Shown: piece by piece, positions 1 through 9,467 of the stretch
Layout: each line of letters begins with the position of its first letter
Numbering within the stretch: the first letter of the stretch is position 1
DNA from: Cytobacillus luteolus
Lineage (GTDB): Bacteria; Bacillota; Bacilli; Bacillales; Bacillaceae_L
Reading direction: 5' to 3'
Assembly (NCBI RefSeq): GCF_017873715.1
Contig: NZ_JAGGKM010000005.1
Location: forward strand, 1-64,000
DNA length: 64,000 bases
The notes under the pieces: generated by a model
The model's database searches: none
Told to the model about the DNA's origin: nothing
Seen by the model: the letters and a program-made list of their open reading frames with translations, nothing else
Translations under genes and position numbers: made by a program

Positions 1-341
1 TCCCTTGAGGAAACTAGCGTTTCCTCATTTTCAGCTTGGGCTGAAAACAAGCAAAGGAATAAATACTCCTTTGAAAAAACGAGTTTTTTCCAGTCACTTT
101 TCTTTCTCCACCTTGGTGTAGGTACGCTAGATTGCTCGCGCAATCTAGCTAGTGGTGTGGGGGACGAAGTGTCGACAGAGTGGTGTGCATTTCTATACTG
201 GTCCGGAATTTGCCTCCCTTGAGGAAACTAGCGTTTCCTCATTTTCAGCTTGGGCTGAAAACAAGCAAAGGAATAAATACTCCTTTGAAAAAACGAGTTT
301 TTTCCAGTCGTATTTATTCCTTTGCTTGGGGAGGCAAATTC
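1..341. repeat. Duplicated block of nested short palindromes
   Basis: A block of about 95 bp at 1-95 is repeated almost exactly at 215-309. Each copy is a run of small inverted repeats: GAGGAAACTAGCGTTTCCTC, TTTCAGCTTGGGCTGAAA, AGGAATAAATACTCCT and GAAAAAACGAGTTTTTTC. A further palindrome lies at 129-148 (TAGATTGCTCGCGCAATCTA). The stretch 310-341 is the reverse complement of parts of the second copy, so larger folds are also possible. I see no convincing gene here; the two reading frames crossing it follow the palindromes and lack a good ribosome site. Confidence 0.8.
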
Positions 342-366
342 CTAGTATTTAGAAATGGAGGATGTG

Positions 367-395
367 TCGACACTGGTTGTTGTAAGTGCTATAAT
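367..395 (+). promoter_or_regulatory. Candidate sigma-A promoter of the nuo operon
   Basis: TCGACA at 367-372 and TATAAT at 390-395 are separated by 17 bp, and a TGC directly before the -10 gives an extended -10. It lies about 65 bp upstream of nuoA, just after the palindromic repeat block, and is the only good promoter found before the operon. Confidence 0.6.
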
Positions 396-459
396 GTTTA
401 CGGTTACAAGTTTCAAATTATTTACTATATTATTTTTTTAAGGTTATGGAGGGGGCGGC

Positions 460-834
460 ATGGATTTACTTAATCAGTATTTGAACAATTACTTGATTGT
501 AATTGTCTTTTTGTGCTTAGGTATCCTTTTACCGGTTGTTGCATTGACTGCAGGTCGTTTTTTGAGGCCACATGCTCCGAGTGAGGCGAAGTATACGACC
601 TATGAGAGTGGGATTGAGCCATTCCATGATTCGCGAGTTCAGTTTAATGTACGTTATTATATTTTTGCACTTATGTTTGTTATTTTTGATGTAGAGACAG
701 TCTTTTTGTATCCATGGGCTGTTGCTTATGAAAAGTTGGGTATTGTAGCTTTAATTGAGATGTTGATTTTCGTATTAATGTTACTACTTGGGCTAGTCTA
801 CGCATGGAAGAAGAAGGTGTTAAAATGGATTTAA
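460..834 (+). CDS. nuoA: NADH-quinone oxidoreductase subunit A
   Basis: Small membrane subunit of complex I (124 residues, usual length) that sits at the junction of the membrane and peripheral arms. Three hydrophobic segments are visible near residues 10-30, 65-85 and 92-115. The family loop motif appears as YESGIEP around residue 46 and the conserved FVIFDVE lies in the second membrane segment. The loop cysteine found in many homologues (YECG) is Ser here. The ATG follows GGAGGGGGCGG. It is the first gene of an 11-gene operon and overlaps nuoB. Confidence 0.95.
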   Translation: MDLLNQYLNNYLIVIVFLCLGILLPVVALTAGRFLRPHAPSEAKYTTYESGIEPFHDSRVQFNVRYYIFALMFVIFDVETVFLYPWAVAYEKLGIVALIEMLIFVLMLLLGLVYAWKKKVLKWI

Positions 835-1346
835 AGGATTTGAAGTTAGAGAATATCACTCCAGAGGAAATGGAAGAGTTGCAGCGTAGTGTGTTTTTGA
901 CAACGCTTGAGCAGGTGAAGGGTTGGGCACGAAGTAATTCGATTTGGCCATTGACGTTTGGTCTTGCTTGCTGTGCGATTGAGATGATGGGTGTAGGTTC
1001 TTCACATTACGATTTAGAGCGTTTTGGATCTTTTTTCCGTACATCTCCTCGTCAGTCTGACTGTATGATTGTTTCTGGAACAGTTACGAAGAAGATGGCT
1101 CCTGTTTTGAAGCGTCTTTATGATCAAATGCCTGAGCCGAAGTGGGTTATTGCTATGGGATCTTGTGCGACTGCAGGTGGACCATATGTTAAGTCATATG
1201 CAGTTGTTAAAGGTGTAGATCAGATCGTACCAGTTGATGTCTACATTCCAGGATGTCCTCCAAATCCAGCTGCTCTTATCTATGGGATAAATAAATTAAA
1301 AGAGAAGATTCGCTACGAAGCTAAGACTGGGAAGAAGGTGATTTAG
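825..1346 (+). CDS. nuoB: NADH-quinone oxidoreductase subunit B
   Basis: Peripheral-arm subunit that holds the N2 iron-sulfur cluster next to the quinone site. Cluster ligands are visible in [10 protein letters not shown], the GSCATAGG region and IPGCPPNP. I chose the ATG at 825 because AAGAAGGTG lies 6-7 bases upstream; an in-frame ATG at 804 has no such site. This start overlaps the end of nuoA by 10 bases, suggesting translational coupling. The product is 173 residues, normal for the family. Confidence 0.95.
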   Translation: MDLKDLKLENITPEEMEELQRSVFLTTLEQVKGWARSNSIWPLTFGLACCAIEMMGVGSSHYDLERFGSFFRTSPRQSDCMIVSGTVTKKMAPVLKRLYDQMPEPKWVIAMGSCATAGGPYVKSYAVVKGVDQIVPVDVYIPGCPPNPAALIYGINKLKEKIRYEAKTGKKVI

Positions 1347-1348
1347 TC

Positions 1349-2608
1349 GTGAGCGATAACTTAGAACAACAAAAGAAAGAGGCTGCCGAGCTTGCAAAGC
1401 AAAAAGCAGCAGCAGCTGCGAAGGCAAAAGCAGCGGCATTAGCTAAGCAAAAAGCGGCTGAATCTGAGGCAGAATCAAAGCAAGAGGAAGTACAAGCTAA
1501 GGCTGACACTTCTGATGATGCTAAAGAATTAGCGAAAAAGAAAGCAGCGGCGGCAGCAAAGGCAAAGGCTGCAGCACTTGCAAAGCAAAAGGCAGCAGAA
1601 AGCGTTGGTGAGGCTGAAGAAGCTGGAGACGATGATGTTGCTACAGCCAAAGCTAAGGCAGCGGCAGCGGCAAAAGCTAAAGCGGCAGCAGCTGCAAAGG
1701 CAAAAGCAGCAGCTTTAGCAAAACAACAAGAAGCAGAGACTTCTGGTGAAGCTGAAGTAGGCGGAGACGATGATGTTGCTACAGCCAAAGCAAAAGCGGC
1801 GGCAGCGGCAAAAGCAAAAGCAGCAGCGGCAGCAAAAGCCAAGGCAGCTGCGCTAGCTAAGCAACAAGGTAGTGAGTCAGGAGAAGGCTCAGCTGATGAT
1901 GAGAAAGCGAAGGCAATTGCAGCAGCGAAGGCGAAAGCAGCAGCAGCGGCAAAAGCTAAGGCAGCCGCCGCAGCTAAAGCAGGTGGCGGAGACGACTCGG
2001 CAGATGATTTAGCGAAAGAAAAGGCAAAAGCAATTGCAGCAGCAAAGGCAAAAGCAGCAGCGGCAGCAAAAGCCAAAGCAGCAGGTGCTGGATCAGATGC
2101 TTCTGAGCAAGCTGAAGAGCAAAAGCCATCTCCTAATCAGCCATACCTCGATAAATATGTAAAAGTCATTACAGAACACATTGGGTCAGATGTTTTAGAA
2201 GATTCATATATTAATTCGTTATCAAAGGACGTGCCAACACTTGTAGCAAAGGCTGATACATACTTTAAGGTTGCTCAATTCTTAAAGTTTAATGAGCAAT
2301 TAAGCTTTGATTATGTGTCAGAACTACATGGTTCAGATTTTGAGACTCATATGGAAATCTATGTTCATCTTTTCTCATATAAAAATAGACAATCCGTTGC
2401 GTTAAAGGTGAAAATTGATCGTGATCAACCAGTGATTGATTCATTGCAACCGCTATGGGAAGGTGCAAACTGGCCTGAGCGTGAAGCATTTGACTTACTA
2501 GGAATTACGTTTAAAAATCACCCGAACCTAACTCGAATCATGTTACCGGAAGATTGGGTGGGATACCCACTTAGAAAAGACTATGAACCTTACGATGTGG
2601 AGGTGTAG
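1349..2608 (+). CDS. nuoC: NADH-quinone oxidoreductase subunit C with long Ala/Lys-rich N-terminal extension
   Basis: Residues about 266-419 form a normal NuoC (30 kDa subunit) domain, ending in the conserved region with WPEREAFDLLGI and LRKDYEPYDVEV. Residues 1-265 are a low-complexity extension made of about seven blocks of alternating AAAAAKAKAAA and ALAKQ, separated by short acidic linkers such as GDDDVATA. It should form charged alanine-rich helices. The frame is open throughout, with a GTG start at 1349 behind GAAGAAGGTGA, so it is one polypeptide rather than a misplaced start. Extensions of this kind in Bacillus-type NuoC are known to me only in general terms; the function is unknown. 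Confidence 0.9.
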   Translation: MSDNLEQQKKEAAELAKQKAAAAAKAKAAALAKQKAAESEAESKQEEVQAKADTSDDAKELAKKKAAAAAKAKAAALAKQKAAESVGEAEEAGDDDVATAKAKAAAAAKAKAAAAAKAKAAALAKQQEAETSGEAEVGGDDDVATAKAKAAAAAKAKAAAAAKAKAAALAKQQGSESGEGSADDEKAKAIAAAKAKAAAAAKAKAAAAAKAGGGDDSADDLAKEKAKAIAAAKAKAAAAAKAKAAGAGSDASEQAEEQKPSPNQPYLDKYVKVITEHIGSDVLEDSYINSLSKDVPTLVAKADTYFKVAQFLKFNEQLSFDYVSELHGSDFETHMEIYVHLFSYKNRQSVALKVKIDRDQPVIDSLQPLWEGANWPEREAFDLLGITFKNHPNLTRIMLPEDWVGYPLRKDYEPYDVEV

Positions 2609-2611
2609 CAT

Positions 2612-3712
2612 ATGATTCGTACAGAAGAAATGCTCCTAAACGTCGGACCGCAACATCCTAGTACACATGGAGTGTTCCGATTAGTCGTCAAAATTGATGG
2701 CGAAACAATTACAGAAGCTACACCAGTGATCGGGTATCTTCACCGCGGAACTGAGAAACTAGCAGAAAATCTTCAATACACGCAAATCATTCCATACACT
2801 GACCGTTTGGATTATTTATCTGCGATGACAAATAACTATGTTCTTTGCCATGCTGTTGAAACAATGATGGATATTGAAATTCCTGAGCGTGCAGAGTATT
2901 TACGTGTTCTTGCAATGGAACTTGGAAGAGTTGCTAGTCACTTAGTTTGGTGGGGGACATACTTACTTGATATTGGGGCAGTAAGCCCGTTCCTTTATGC
3001 GTTTAGGGAACGTGAGATGATTATTAACCTATTAAATGAACTTTCAGGAGCACGTTTAACATTTAACTACATGCGTGTTGGTGGAGTAAAATGGGACGCT
3101 CCAGAAGGTTGGATTGAAAAGGTTCGTGACTTCGTACCGTATATGCGTAAAGAGCTAGAAGGCTACCATAACCTTGTAACAGGAAATGAGATTTTCCTTA
3201 ACCGTGTTAAAGGTGTCGGTAAATATTCAAAAGAGGATGCAATTGCTTACTCATTAAGTGGTGCAAATCTTCGTTGTACAGGTGTGAAATGGGATCTTCG
3301 TAAAGATGAGCCATATTCAATCTATGATCGTTTTGATTTTGATGTTCCTGTACGTGAAGGTGGAGATGCTTGGGCACGCTATGAAATTCGTATGGCTGAG
3401 ATTGAAGAGTCATTGAAAATTATCGAGCAAGCTGTCGAGCAATTTCCAGCAGAAGGCGAGATTATGGCTAAGGTTCCAAAAATCATCAAAGCACCTAAAG
3501 GTGAAGCGTTTGTTCGAATCGAATCACCACGTGGTGAAATCGGTTGCTACATTGCGAGTGATGGTAAAAAAGAACCGTATCGCTTAAAATTCCGTCGTCC
3601 ATCTTTTTATAATCTACAAATTCTCCCTAAGCTTCTTGAGGGTGAAAATATGGCAAACTTAATTACTATCTTAGGTGCAATTGATATTGTACTTGGGGAG
3701 GTTGATGGATAA
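2612..3712 (+). CDS. nuoD: NADH-quinone oxidoreductase subunit D
   Basis: 49 kDa subunit that forms the quinone-binding cavity together with NuoB. The N-terminus carries the family signature NVGPQHPSTHGVFR (residues about 10-23) and the C-terminus ends in the conserved LGAIDIVLGEVDG. The 366-residue length is typical of separate, unfused NuoD proteins. It starts three bases after the nuoC stop and its stop overlaps the nuoH start by one base (TAATG). Confidence 0.95.
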   Translation: MIRTEEMLLNVGPQHPSTHGVFRLVVKIDGETITEATPVIGYLHRGTEKLAENLQYTQIIPYTDRLDYLSAMTNNYVLCHAVETMMDIEIPERAEYLRVLAMELGRVASHLVWWGTYLLDIGAVSPFLYAFREREMIINLLNELSGARLTFNYMRVGGVKWDAPEGWIEKVRDFVPYMRKELEGYHNLVTGNEIFLNRVKGVGKYSKEDAIAYSLSGANLRCTGVKWDLRKDEPYSIYDRFDFDVPVREGGDAWARYEIRMAEIEESLKIIEQAVEQFPAEGEIMAKVPKIIKAPKGEAFVRIESPRGEIGCYIASDGKKEPYRLKFRRPSFYNLQILPKLLEGENMANLITILGAIDIVLGEVDG

Positions 3713-4713
3713 TGATCGAGAATCTACTAAATTCACCTCCGAGTTGGCTCAATTTTGGAATTTTCTTTGGGCTGGCAACAGCACTACTAATGGTTGTTCT
3801 TGGTTTCGTTACGTATGGTATCCTTGCTGAACGTAAAGTCATGGGTTTTATGCAGGGGCGTATTGGTCCGAACCAAACAGGTGGTAGTTGGGGACTCTTA
3901 CAAACAATTGCTGACGTTTTGAAGCTTCTTTTAAAAGAAGATACAATTCCTAAGCTTGCGGATCGTCCATTGTTTATTCTTGCTCCAATTATTGCATTTG
4001 CACCAGCATTCATGGTTTTAGCAACGATTCCTTTTACGGATAAGTTACAATTTGCAAATATTGGGGTAGGTCTCCTTTATTATATTGCTGTATCAGGTAT
4101 TACAACAGTTGGTATCGTAACCGGTGGTTGGGCATCAAATAACAAGTATGCACTAATGGGTGGTATGCGTGCAGCTGCCCAAATGATTTCCTATGAAATC
4201 CCATTAGTTATGTCAGTTATTGGTGTTATTTTATTCACTGGAAGCTTGAACTTAGTTGATATCGTCGAAGCACAGGAGAATGTATGGTACATTTTCTTAC
4301 AGCCAGTTGGATTCTTAGTATTCTTTATCGCATCTATTGCTGAATTAAATCGTACGCCATTTGACTTACCAGAAGCAGAATCAGAGCTAGTAGCTGGTTT
4401 CCATGTTGAATACTCTGGTTTCCGTTGGGCATTTTTCATGCTAGCAGAATATGTTTATCTGTTTGCAATGGCTGCATTAACAACAGTACTATTCCTAGGT
4501 GGATGGCATCCTGTTATGTTCCTAGATTTCATTCCAGGAGCAGTGTGGTTTGCATTGAAATTTAGTTTTGTTGTGTTTATTTTAATGTGGATTCGTTATA
4601 CATTCCCACGTATGCGTGCAGACCAACTGATGGAGTTCGGTTGGAAAGTATTATTACCGGTGGCATTAGCGAACATCTTTATTTCAGCATTAATAAAAGA
4701 ATTGTTCTTCTAA
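3712..4713 (+). CDS. nuoH: NADH-quinone oxidoreductase subunit H
   Basis: Membrane-arm subunit at the quinone entry site, 333 residues with about eight hydrophobic helices. The diagnostic loop ELNRTPFDLPEAESELV is present near residues 213-230, and the early ERKVMGFMQGRIGPN motif is visible near residue 40. The ATG overlaps the last base of nuoD, so the two are probably translationally coupled. Confidence 0.95.
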   Translation: MIENLLNSPPSWLNFGIFFGLATALLMVVLGFVTYGILAERKVMGFMQGRIGPNQTGGSWGLLQTIADVLKLLLKEDTIPKLADRPLFILAPIIAFAPAFMVLATIPFTDKLQFANIGVGLLYYIAVSGITTVGIVTGGWASNNKYALMGGMRAAAQMISYEIPLVMSVIGVILFTGSLNLVDIVEAQENVWYIFLQPVGFLVFFIASIAELNRTPFDLPEAESELVAGFHVEYSGFRWAFFMLAEYVYLFAMAALTTVLFLGGWHPVMFLDFIPGAVWFALKFSFVVFILMWIRYTFPRMRADQLMEFGWKVLLPVALANIFISALIKELFF

Positions 4714-4751
4714 TGCATACTAAATTACCTGAAACAAAGGGGTGACAGAAC

Positions 4752-5171
4752 ATGCTTGGTTTACTCAAAGGTTTAAAATATACCCTTAACGGATTAACGA
4801 TGAAGAGAGTAACGTATGGTTATCCACATGAGCCGTTACCTCTACCGGATCGATTTAGAGGGATTCAAAAGTTTTATCCGGAAAAATGTATCGTTTGTAA
4901 TCAGTGTGCCAATATTTGCCCGACAGACTGTATTCAGTTAACGGGTAAAAAGCATCCTGATCCAACGAAAAAAGGAAAAATCATCGATACGTATGATATC
5001 AACTTTGAAATCTGTATCCTTTGTGACCTTTGTACAGAGGTTTGTCCAACTGAAGCAATTATTATGACAAATAATTTTGAGCTTGCTGAATACAGCCGAG
5101 ATGAGTTGTTTAAAAACCTTGAGTGGTTGGATGAAAATGATACAAACGTCCGAAAGGAGAATAAAGCGTGA
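4752..5171 (+). CDS. nuoI: NADH-quinone oxidoreductase subunit I (two 4Fe-4S clusters)
   Basis: Ferredoxin-like peripheral subunit of 139 residues that passes electrons towards NuoB. Two complete CxxCxxCxxxCP motifs are present: Cys46, 49, 52, 56 and Cys88, 91, 94, 98. In this operon, which has no nuoEFG, NuoI is the outermost identifiable electron carrier and so the likely entry point from an external donor (inference). It is preceded by AAAGGGGTGACAG and its last bases overlap nuoJ. Confidence 0.95.
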   Translation: MLGLLKGLKYTLNGLTMKRVTYGYPHEPLPLPDRFRGIQKFYPEKCIVCNQCANICPTDCIQLTGKKHPDPTKKGKIIDTYDINFEICILCDLCTEVCPTEAIIMTNNFELAEYSRDELFKNLEWLDENDTNVRKENKA

Positions 5172-5689
5172 GTTTGACAGGAGAATTTCTCATTTTTATA
5201 CTTCTTGCAGTCGTAGCCATGGGCGGTGGAATCTTGATGCTCAACTTGTCAAAGGTTGTGCACATGGTCGTTGCATTAGTATTTACATTTATCAGTATTG
5301 CTGGTATTTACGTAATGCTTTCTGCTGAGTTTATCGCAGTTGTTCAAATCCTAATATACTCTGGAGCAATTACAATTATTATGTTATTTGGAATCATGCT
5401 TACACGCCATAACGATGTAAGTGAACCAAAAACTAGTTGGCCAAGAAAAATAATTGTTTTCCTTGGAGTTATTGGGTTTGGGGTTGCCGTTTATTTTGGA
5501 ATTTATGATTTAGACCTTGGAACTTATGAGACAACGCTACACGAAAATAATACTGAGCAAATCGGTGTTACCTTGTATACAAAGTTCATTATCCCGTTTG
5601 AATTAATGTCTGTTGTATTATTAGTTGCTCTAATTGGTGCCATTGTACTTGCGAAAAAAGATGAAGAAGAGGAGGCGAAAGAGGAATGA
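5168..5689 (+). CDS. nuoJ: NADH-quinone oxidoreductase subunit J
   Basis: Hydrophobic subunit of 173 residues with about five membrane helices. The conserved [20 protein letters not shown] segment (residues about 46-65) is typical of NuoJ. It starts with GTG in a GTGA overlap with the nuoI stop, behind AAAGGAGAATAAAGC. The acidic tail ([11 protein letters not shown]) is unremarkable. Confidence 0.94.
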   Translation: MSLTGEFLIFILLAVVAMGGGILMLNLSKVVHMVVALVFTFISIAGIYVMLSAEFIAVVQILIYSGAITIIMLFGIMLTRHNDVSEPKTSWPRKIIVFLGVIGFGVAVYFGIYDLDLGTYETTLHENNTEQIGVTLYTKFIIPFELMSVVLLVALIGAIVLAKKDEEEEAKEE

Positions 5690-6000
5690 GTTCAGTTCCA
5701 TTATCAGCCTACCTTATCTTAGCACTTATTTTATTTTGCATCGGTTTATATGGTGCACTAACAAAGCGTAATACGGTTATCGTATTAATATCGATTGAAT
5801 TGATGCTGAATGCAGTTAACATTAACCTTGTTGCATTCAGTAAATTTGGATTAATGCCTAATATTACTGGGCAAATCTTCGCACTATTTGCAATTACTGT
5901 TGCAGCAGCAGAAGCAGCTGTCGGATTGGCCATTCTAATTGCGTTATATCGCAACCGTAAAACAGTAAATGTTGACGAAATGAACTCAATGAAAAATTAA
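5686..6000 (+). CDS. nuoK: NADH-quinone oxidoreductase subunit K
   Basis: Small 104-residue membrane subunit with three helices, related to MrpC of cation/proton antiporters. The family core [17 protein letters not shown] is visible around residues 36-52, including the conserved membrane Glu, and a second Glu lies in [14 protein letters not shown] in an ATGA overlap with nuoJ. Confidence 0.95.
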   Translation: MSSVPLSAYLILALILFCIGLYGALTKRNTVIVLISIELMLNAVNINLVAFSKFGLMPNITGQIFALFAITVAAAEAAVGLAILIALYRNRKTVNVDEMNSMKN

Positions 6001-6086
6001 GGTTTCTACTTTAAAGATGTTAGAGCATCATGTGAATGATACGAATTTTAGTTCTAGCATCTAATGAAGAAGGGGATTGTGATACG

Positions 6087-7955
6087 ATGATGGAAAATGC
6101 ATGGATCATTCCGCTTTTCCCGCTTATCTCTTTTTTGTTCCTTCTTGTGTTCGGAAAACAAATGAAAGAATCTAGTGCCTATGTAGGTATGTTTTTAACA
6201 GCTATATCATTTGTTTATTCGTTGTTGGTGCTCTTTGAGCGTTTTACAGCACCGACCTACAAGGCTGAGGCGACTTGGCTAACAATTGGGGATGTTCAAT
6301 TAACAGCGGGTTTTGAAGTGAATCAGTTAAATGCACTTATGTTAGTAATAGTATCGCTAGTCAGCTTTCTCGTTCATATGTATTCAAAAGGATATATGCA
6401 TGGCGATGAACGCTTTCCAGTATTCTATGCGTATTTAGGCTTATTTACATTTGCAATGTTAGGATTAGTTATTTCTCCTAACCTATTACAAACGTATATT
6501 TTTTGGGAGCTTGTAGGTGTTGGTTCTTTCCTATTAATTGGTTTCTACTTTTATAAGGAAGAAGCAAGAGCTGCAGCGAAAAAAGCATTTATTATGACAC
6601 GTATTGGTGACGTGGGCTTACTAATCGGGATGATTTTATTATTCTGGCAGGTTGGTAGCTTTGAATATGATGAGATTTTCCAAGCAGTTGAAGCTGGAAC
6701 AATTTCAATGACAATGATTACATTAACAGCGATTTTAATTTTCGTTGGAGCAGTTGGTAAATCTGGTCAGTTCCCATTACATACATGGTTACCTGATGCG
6801 ATGGAAGGTCCTACACCTGTTTCAGCATTAATCCACGCAGCGACAATGGTTGCAGCAGGGGTATATTTAGTAGCAGCAACCTTCCCATTATTTGCAGCGA
6901 GTGAGACTGCATTAATGACAGTTGCTGTAATTGGTGCAATCACAGCTATTTTTGCAGCATCTATCGGTCTTGTGCAAAAAGACATTAAGCGTGTTCTTGC
7001 ATACTCAACAGTGAGTCAGCTTGGGTACATGATGCTTGCATTAGGATCTGCTGGTTATGTGGCGGGTGTGTTCCACTTAATGACACATGCTTTCTTTAAA
7101 GCATTGCTATTCCTAGCAGCAGGTAGTGTTATTCATGCGGTTCATTCACAAAACATCGAGGAAATGGGCGGACTTTGGAAAAAGCTTCGCATTACAGGGC
7201 CATTATTTTTAATTGGTACATTAGCAATTAGTGGTGTCCCTTTATTCTCAGGTTTCTTTAGTAAAGAGGAAATCTTACTTGCAACATGGGCACATGGAAA
7301 CTACGGGTTATTCTGGTTAGCTGTTATTACTGCTTTCCTTACAGCATTTTATATGTTCCGTTTATTCTTCATGGTGTTCTCTGGAGAGTCAAGAAGCAAG
7401 CAGAAGAATGTTCATGAGTCTCCAAGTGTGATGACAGTTCCTATGATTGTGTTAGGGGTATTAGCGATTTTTGCTGGTTACGTCAATACACCATGGTTTG
7501 GCACGTTTTTAGGAGATTGGCTAGTAGCTGATTCACATGCATTAGGGCATGGCCATGTTTCAGGTCCAAAATGGATTATGATAGTAGCCATCGTAGTATC
7601 CTTAGCAGGTATTTTACTTGCCTACTTAATTTACAGTAAAAAATCAATCTCAAGAGATTGGTTAACATCACGTTTCCCAATGACTTACAATGTCCTATAC
7701 AACAAATACTTTGTTGATGAGCTTTATGAAACAACAATTGTGTATGCTGTAAAAGTGTTCAGCTTGTTCTTAAAATACATCGAACGCTTCCTCATTGGAG
7801 GAATTGTAAGTGGTGTGGCAGCTGCTACACAAAATATTGGGAAATATGGATCTAAATTTCAAGATGGTCAAGTTCAAACCTATGCATCTGTTGCATTTGT
7901 AGGACTTGCACTACTCTTAGCAATACTTGCTTTAACAGGGGGGTACTTCGGATGA
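6087..7955 (+). CDS. nuoL: NADH-quinone oxidoreductase subunit L
   Basis: Distal antiporter-like proton-pumping subunit, about 622 residues from this start, with some 14-16 predicted membrane helices. Family blocks are visible: FWELVGVGSFLLIGF, GKSGQFPLHTWLPDAMEGP, and VQKDIKRVLAYSTVSQLGYM. I chose ATG 6087 (second ATG directly after it) because AGAAGGGGA lies about 10 bases upstream; an in-frame start at 6036 would add 17 polar residues and lacks a ribosome site. The stop overlaps nuoM by four bases. Confidence 0.93.
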   Translation: MMENAWIIPLFPLISFLFLLVFGKQMKESSAYVGMFLTAISFVYSLLVLFERFTAPTYKAEATWLTIGDVQLTAGFEVNQLNALMLVIVSLVSFLVHMYSKGYMHGDERFPVFYAYLGLFTFAMLGLVISPNLLQTYIFWELVGVGSFLLIGFYFYKEEARAAAKKAFIMTRIGDVGLLIGMILLFWQVGSFEYDEIFQAVEAGTISMTMITLTAILIFVGAVGKSGQFPLHTWLPDAMEGPTPVSALIHAATMVAAGVYLVAATFPLFAASETALMTVAVIGAITAIFAASIGLVQKDIKRVLAYSTVSQLGYMMLALGSAGYVAGVFHLMTHAFFKALLFLAAGSVIHAVHSQNIEEMGGLWKKLRITGPLFLIGTLAISGVPLFSGFFSKEEILLATWAHGNYGLFWLAVITAFLTAFYMFRLFFMVFSGESRSKQKNVHESPSVMTVPMIVLGVLAIFAGYVNTPWFGTFLGDWLVADSHALGHGHVSGPKWIMIVAIVVSLAGILLAYLIYSKKSISRDWLTSRFPMTYNVLYNKYFVDELYETTIVYAVKVFSLFLKYIERFLIGGIVSGVAAATQNIGKYGSKFQDGQVQTYASVAFVGLALLLAILALTGGYFG

Positions 7956-9463
7956 ACGAATCATATCTTTTATCGCTATTAGTATTCTCCCCACTATTAG
8001 GAATTATTTTATTAGCGTTTGTCCCTAAAGTTCAGGAACAAACGATTAAAATAGTAGGATTTTTAGCAACAGTTCCAGCATTACTACTTTCATTATTTCT
8101 ATATTTCTCATACAGAGCAGGTGCAGACCTTGCTCAGTATACGGAAAAATATAATTGGTTTGGATTTATCAAGGATGGGCCGTTTTCAGTTGAATATGAC
8201 TTAGGAATCAATGGTTTCTCTCTAGTCATGATTTTGCTAACAGCCATTCTTTCAACTCTTGCAGCAATTGCTTCCATTCATATTAAAAAAGAATGGAAAG
8301 GCTATTTCATGCTATTCCTACTTCTTGAGTTAGGGATGCTTGGGGTATTTGCAGCAGAAAACTTAATTCTATTCTTTATCTTTTTCGAATTAACATTAAT
8401 TCCAATGTTCTTCCTAATTGGTAAATGGGGTTATTTTGAAAAAGAAAAAGCTGCATTTAGTTTCTTAATTTACAATGGAATCGGTTCTGCCATTCTATTG
8501 ATTGTTATTATGATTTTATTTGCAAAAACAGGGACTACAAAAATCTCTGCAATTACAGCCATTTTAGCTTCACCACAAGGGACAGTTCCTACATTCGGTG
8601 CAATTACAACTGAGTTACGTTATGGTTTATTAATTGCATTAATGGTAGCATTCGGGATTAAGTTACCAATCTTCCCACTACACAGCTGGATGCTTCGAGT
8701 GCACGTTCAAGCTCCACCAGCGATTGTAATGCTACACTCAGGGATCCTTTTGAAAATTGGTGCATTCGGTTTAATCCGCTTTGGATTAGGATTTTTCCCG
8801 GAAGAGTTTAAATCAATGGCCGTCCTAATTGCTATTCTTGGTGTAATTAACCTATTGTACGGTGCATTTTTAGCATTCATCCAAGATGATTTTAAAATGG
8901 TACTTGCCTATTCAAGTATTTCACACATGGGAATTGTCTTGATTGGTCTTGGTTCATTAAATGAAGCAGGGATTCAAGGGGCTATTTTCCAAGTAATCTC
9001 ACATGGATTAATTTCAGCATTAATGTTCTTCTTAATCGGAGTCATTTATGAGCGTGTGGGAACTTCTATGATCGGGCGTTTAGGCGGACTTGCAAAAGTT
9101 ATGCCAATAGCCGCTGGATTCTTATTAACAGCAGCGATGGCTTCACTAGGCTTACCTGGTATGTCAGGTTTCGTTGCGGAATTCATGGCGTTTTTAGGTT
9201 TATTTAAAGAAATGCCAATTATTGCAGCAGTCGGAGCAATTGGGATTATTATGACGGCTGTCTATTTACTAAGAGCTGTACTAAATGTGACTTACGGAAA
9301 ACCAAACAACACATATGAAAACGCATTTGACATGCGTCCAATCGAGTTCGTCCCTGTGTTTGTTTTACTTGGTTTAATTGTATTAATCGGGGTATATCCA
9401 AATGTCCTTTCACAACCTTTACAGCTTGTGCTTGATACTATAATGATTGGGTTAGGAGGGTAA
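7952..9463 (+). CDS. nuoM: NADH-quinone oxidoreductase subunit M
   Basis: Antiporter-like proton-pumping subunit, 503 residues and about 14 membrane helices. Conserved blocks include FFELTLIPMFFLIGKWG (with the key membrane Glu), KLPIFPLHSWMLRVHVQAP and IQDDFKMVLAYSSISHMG. ATGA overlap with nuoL. Confidence 0.95.
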   Translation: MNESYLLSLLVFSPLLGIILLAFVPKVQEQTIKIVGFLATVPALLLSLFLYFSYRAGADLAQYTEKYNWFGFIKDGPFSVEYDLGINGFSLVMILLTAILSTLAAIASIHIKKEWKGYFMLFLLLELGMLGVFAAENLILFFIFFELTLIPMFFLIGKWGYFEKEKAAFSFLIYNGIGSAILLIVIMILFAKTGTTKISAITAILASPQGTVPTFGAITTELRYGLLIALMVAFGIKLPIFPLHSWMLRVHVQAPPAIVMLHSGILLKIGAFGLIRFGLGFFPEEFKSMAVLIAILGVINLLYGAFLAFIQDDFKMVLAYSSISHMGIVLIGLGSLNEAGIQGAIFQVISHGLISALMFFLIGVIYERVGTSMIGRLGGLAKVMPIAAGFLLTAAMASLGLPGMSGFVAEFMAFLGLFKEMPIIAAVGAIGIIMTAVYLLRAVLNVTYGKPNNTYENAFDMRPIEFVPVFVLLGLIVLIGVYPNVLSQPLQLVLDTIMIGLGG

Positions 9464-9467
9464 GCGA

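Noticed and set aside
152-473. Two overlapping plus-strand frames before nuoA
   Set aside because: They run through duplicated palindromes, lack ribosome sites and overlap the nuo promoter.
1321-2076. Long minus-strand frame opposite nuoC (about 250 Ala-rich residues)
   Set aside because: It is the mirror of the Ala/Lys repeat codons of nuoC; no ribosome site, and the plus frame continues into a conserved NuoC domain.
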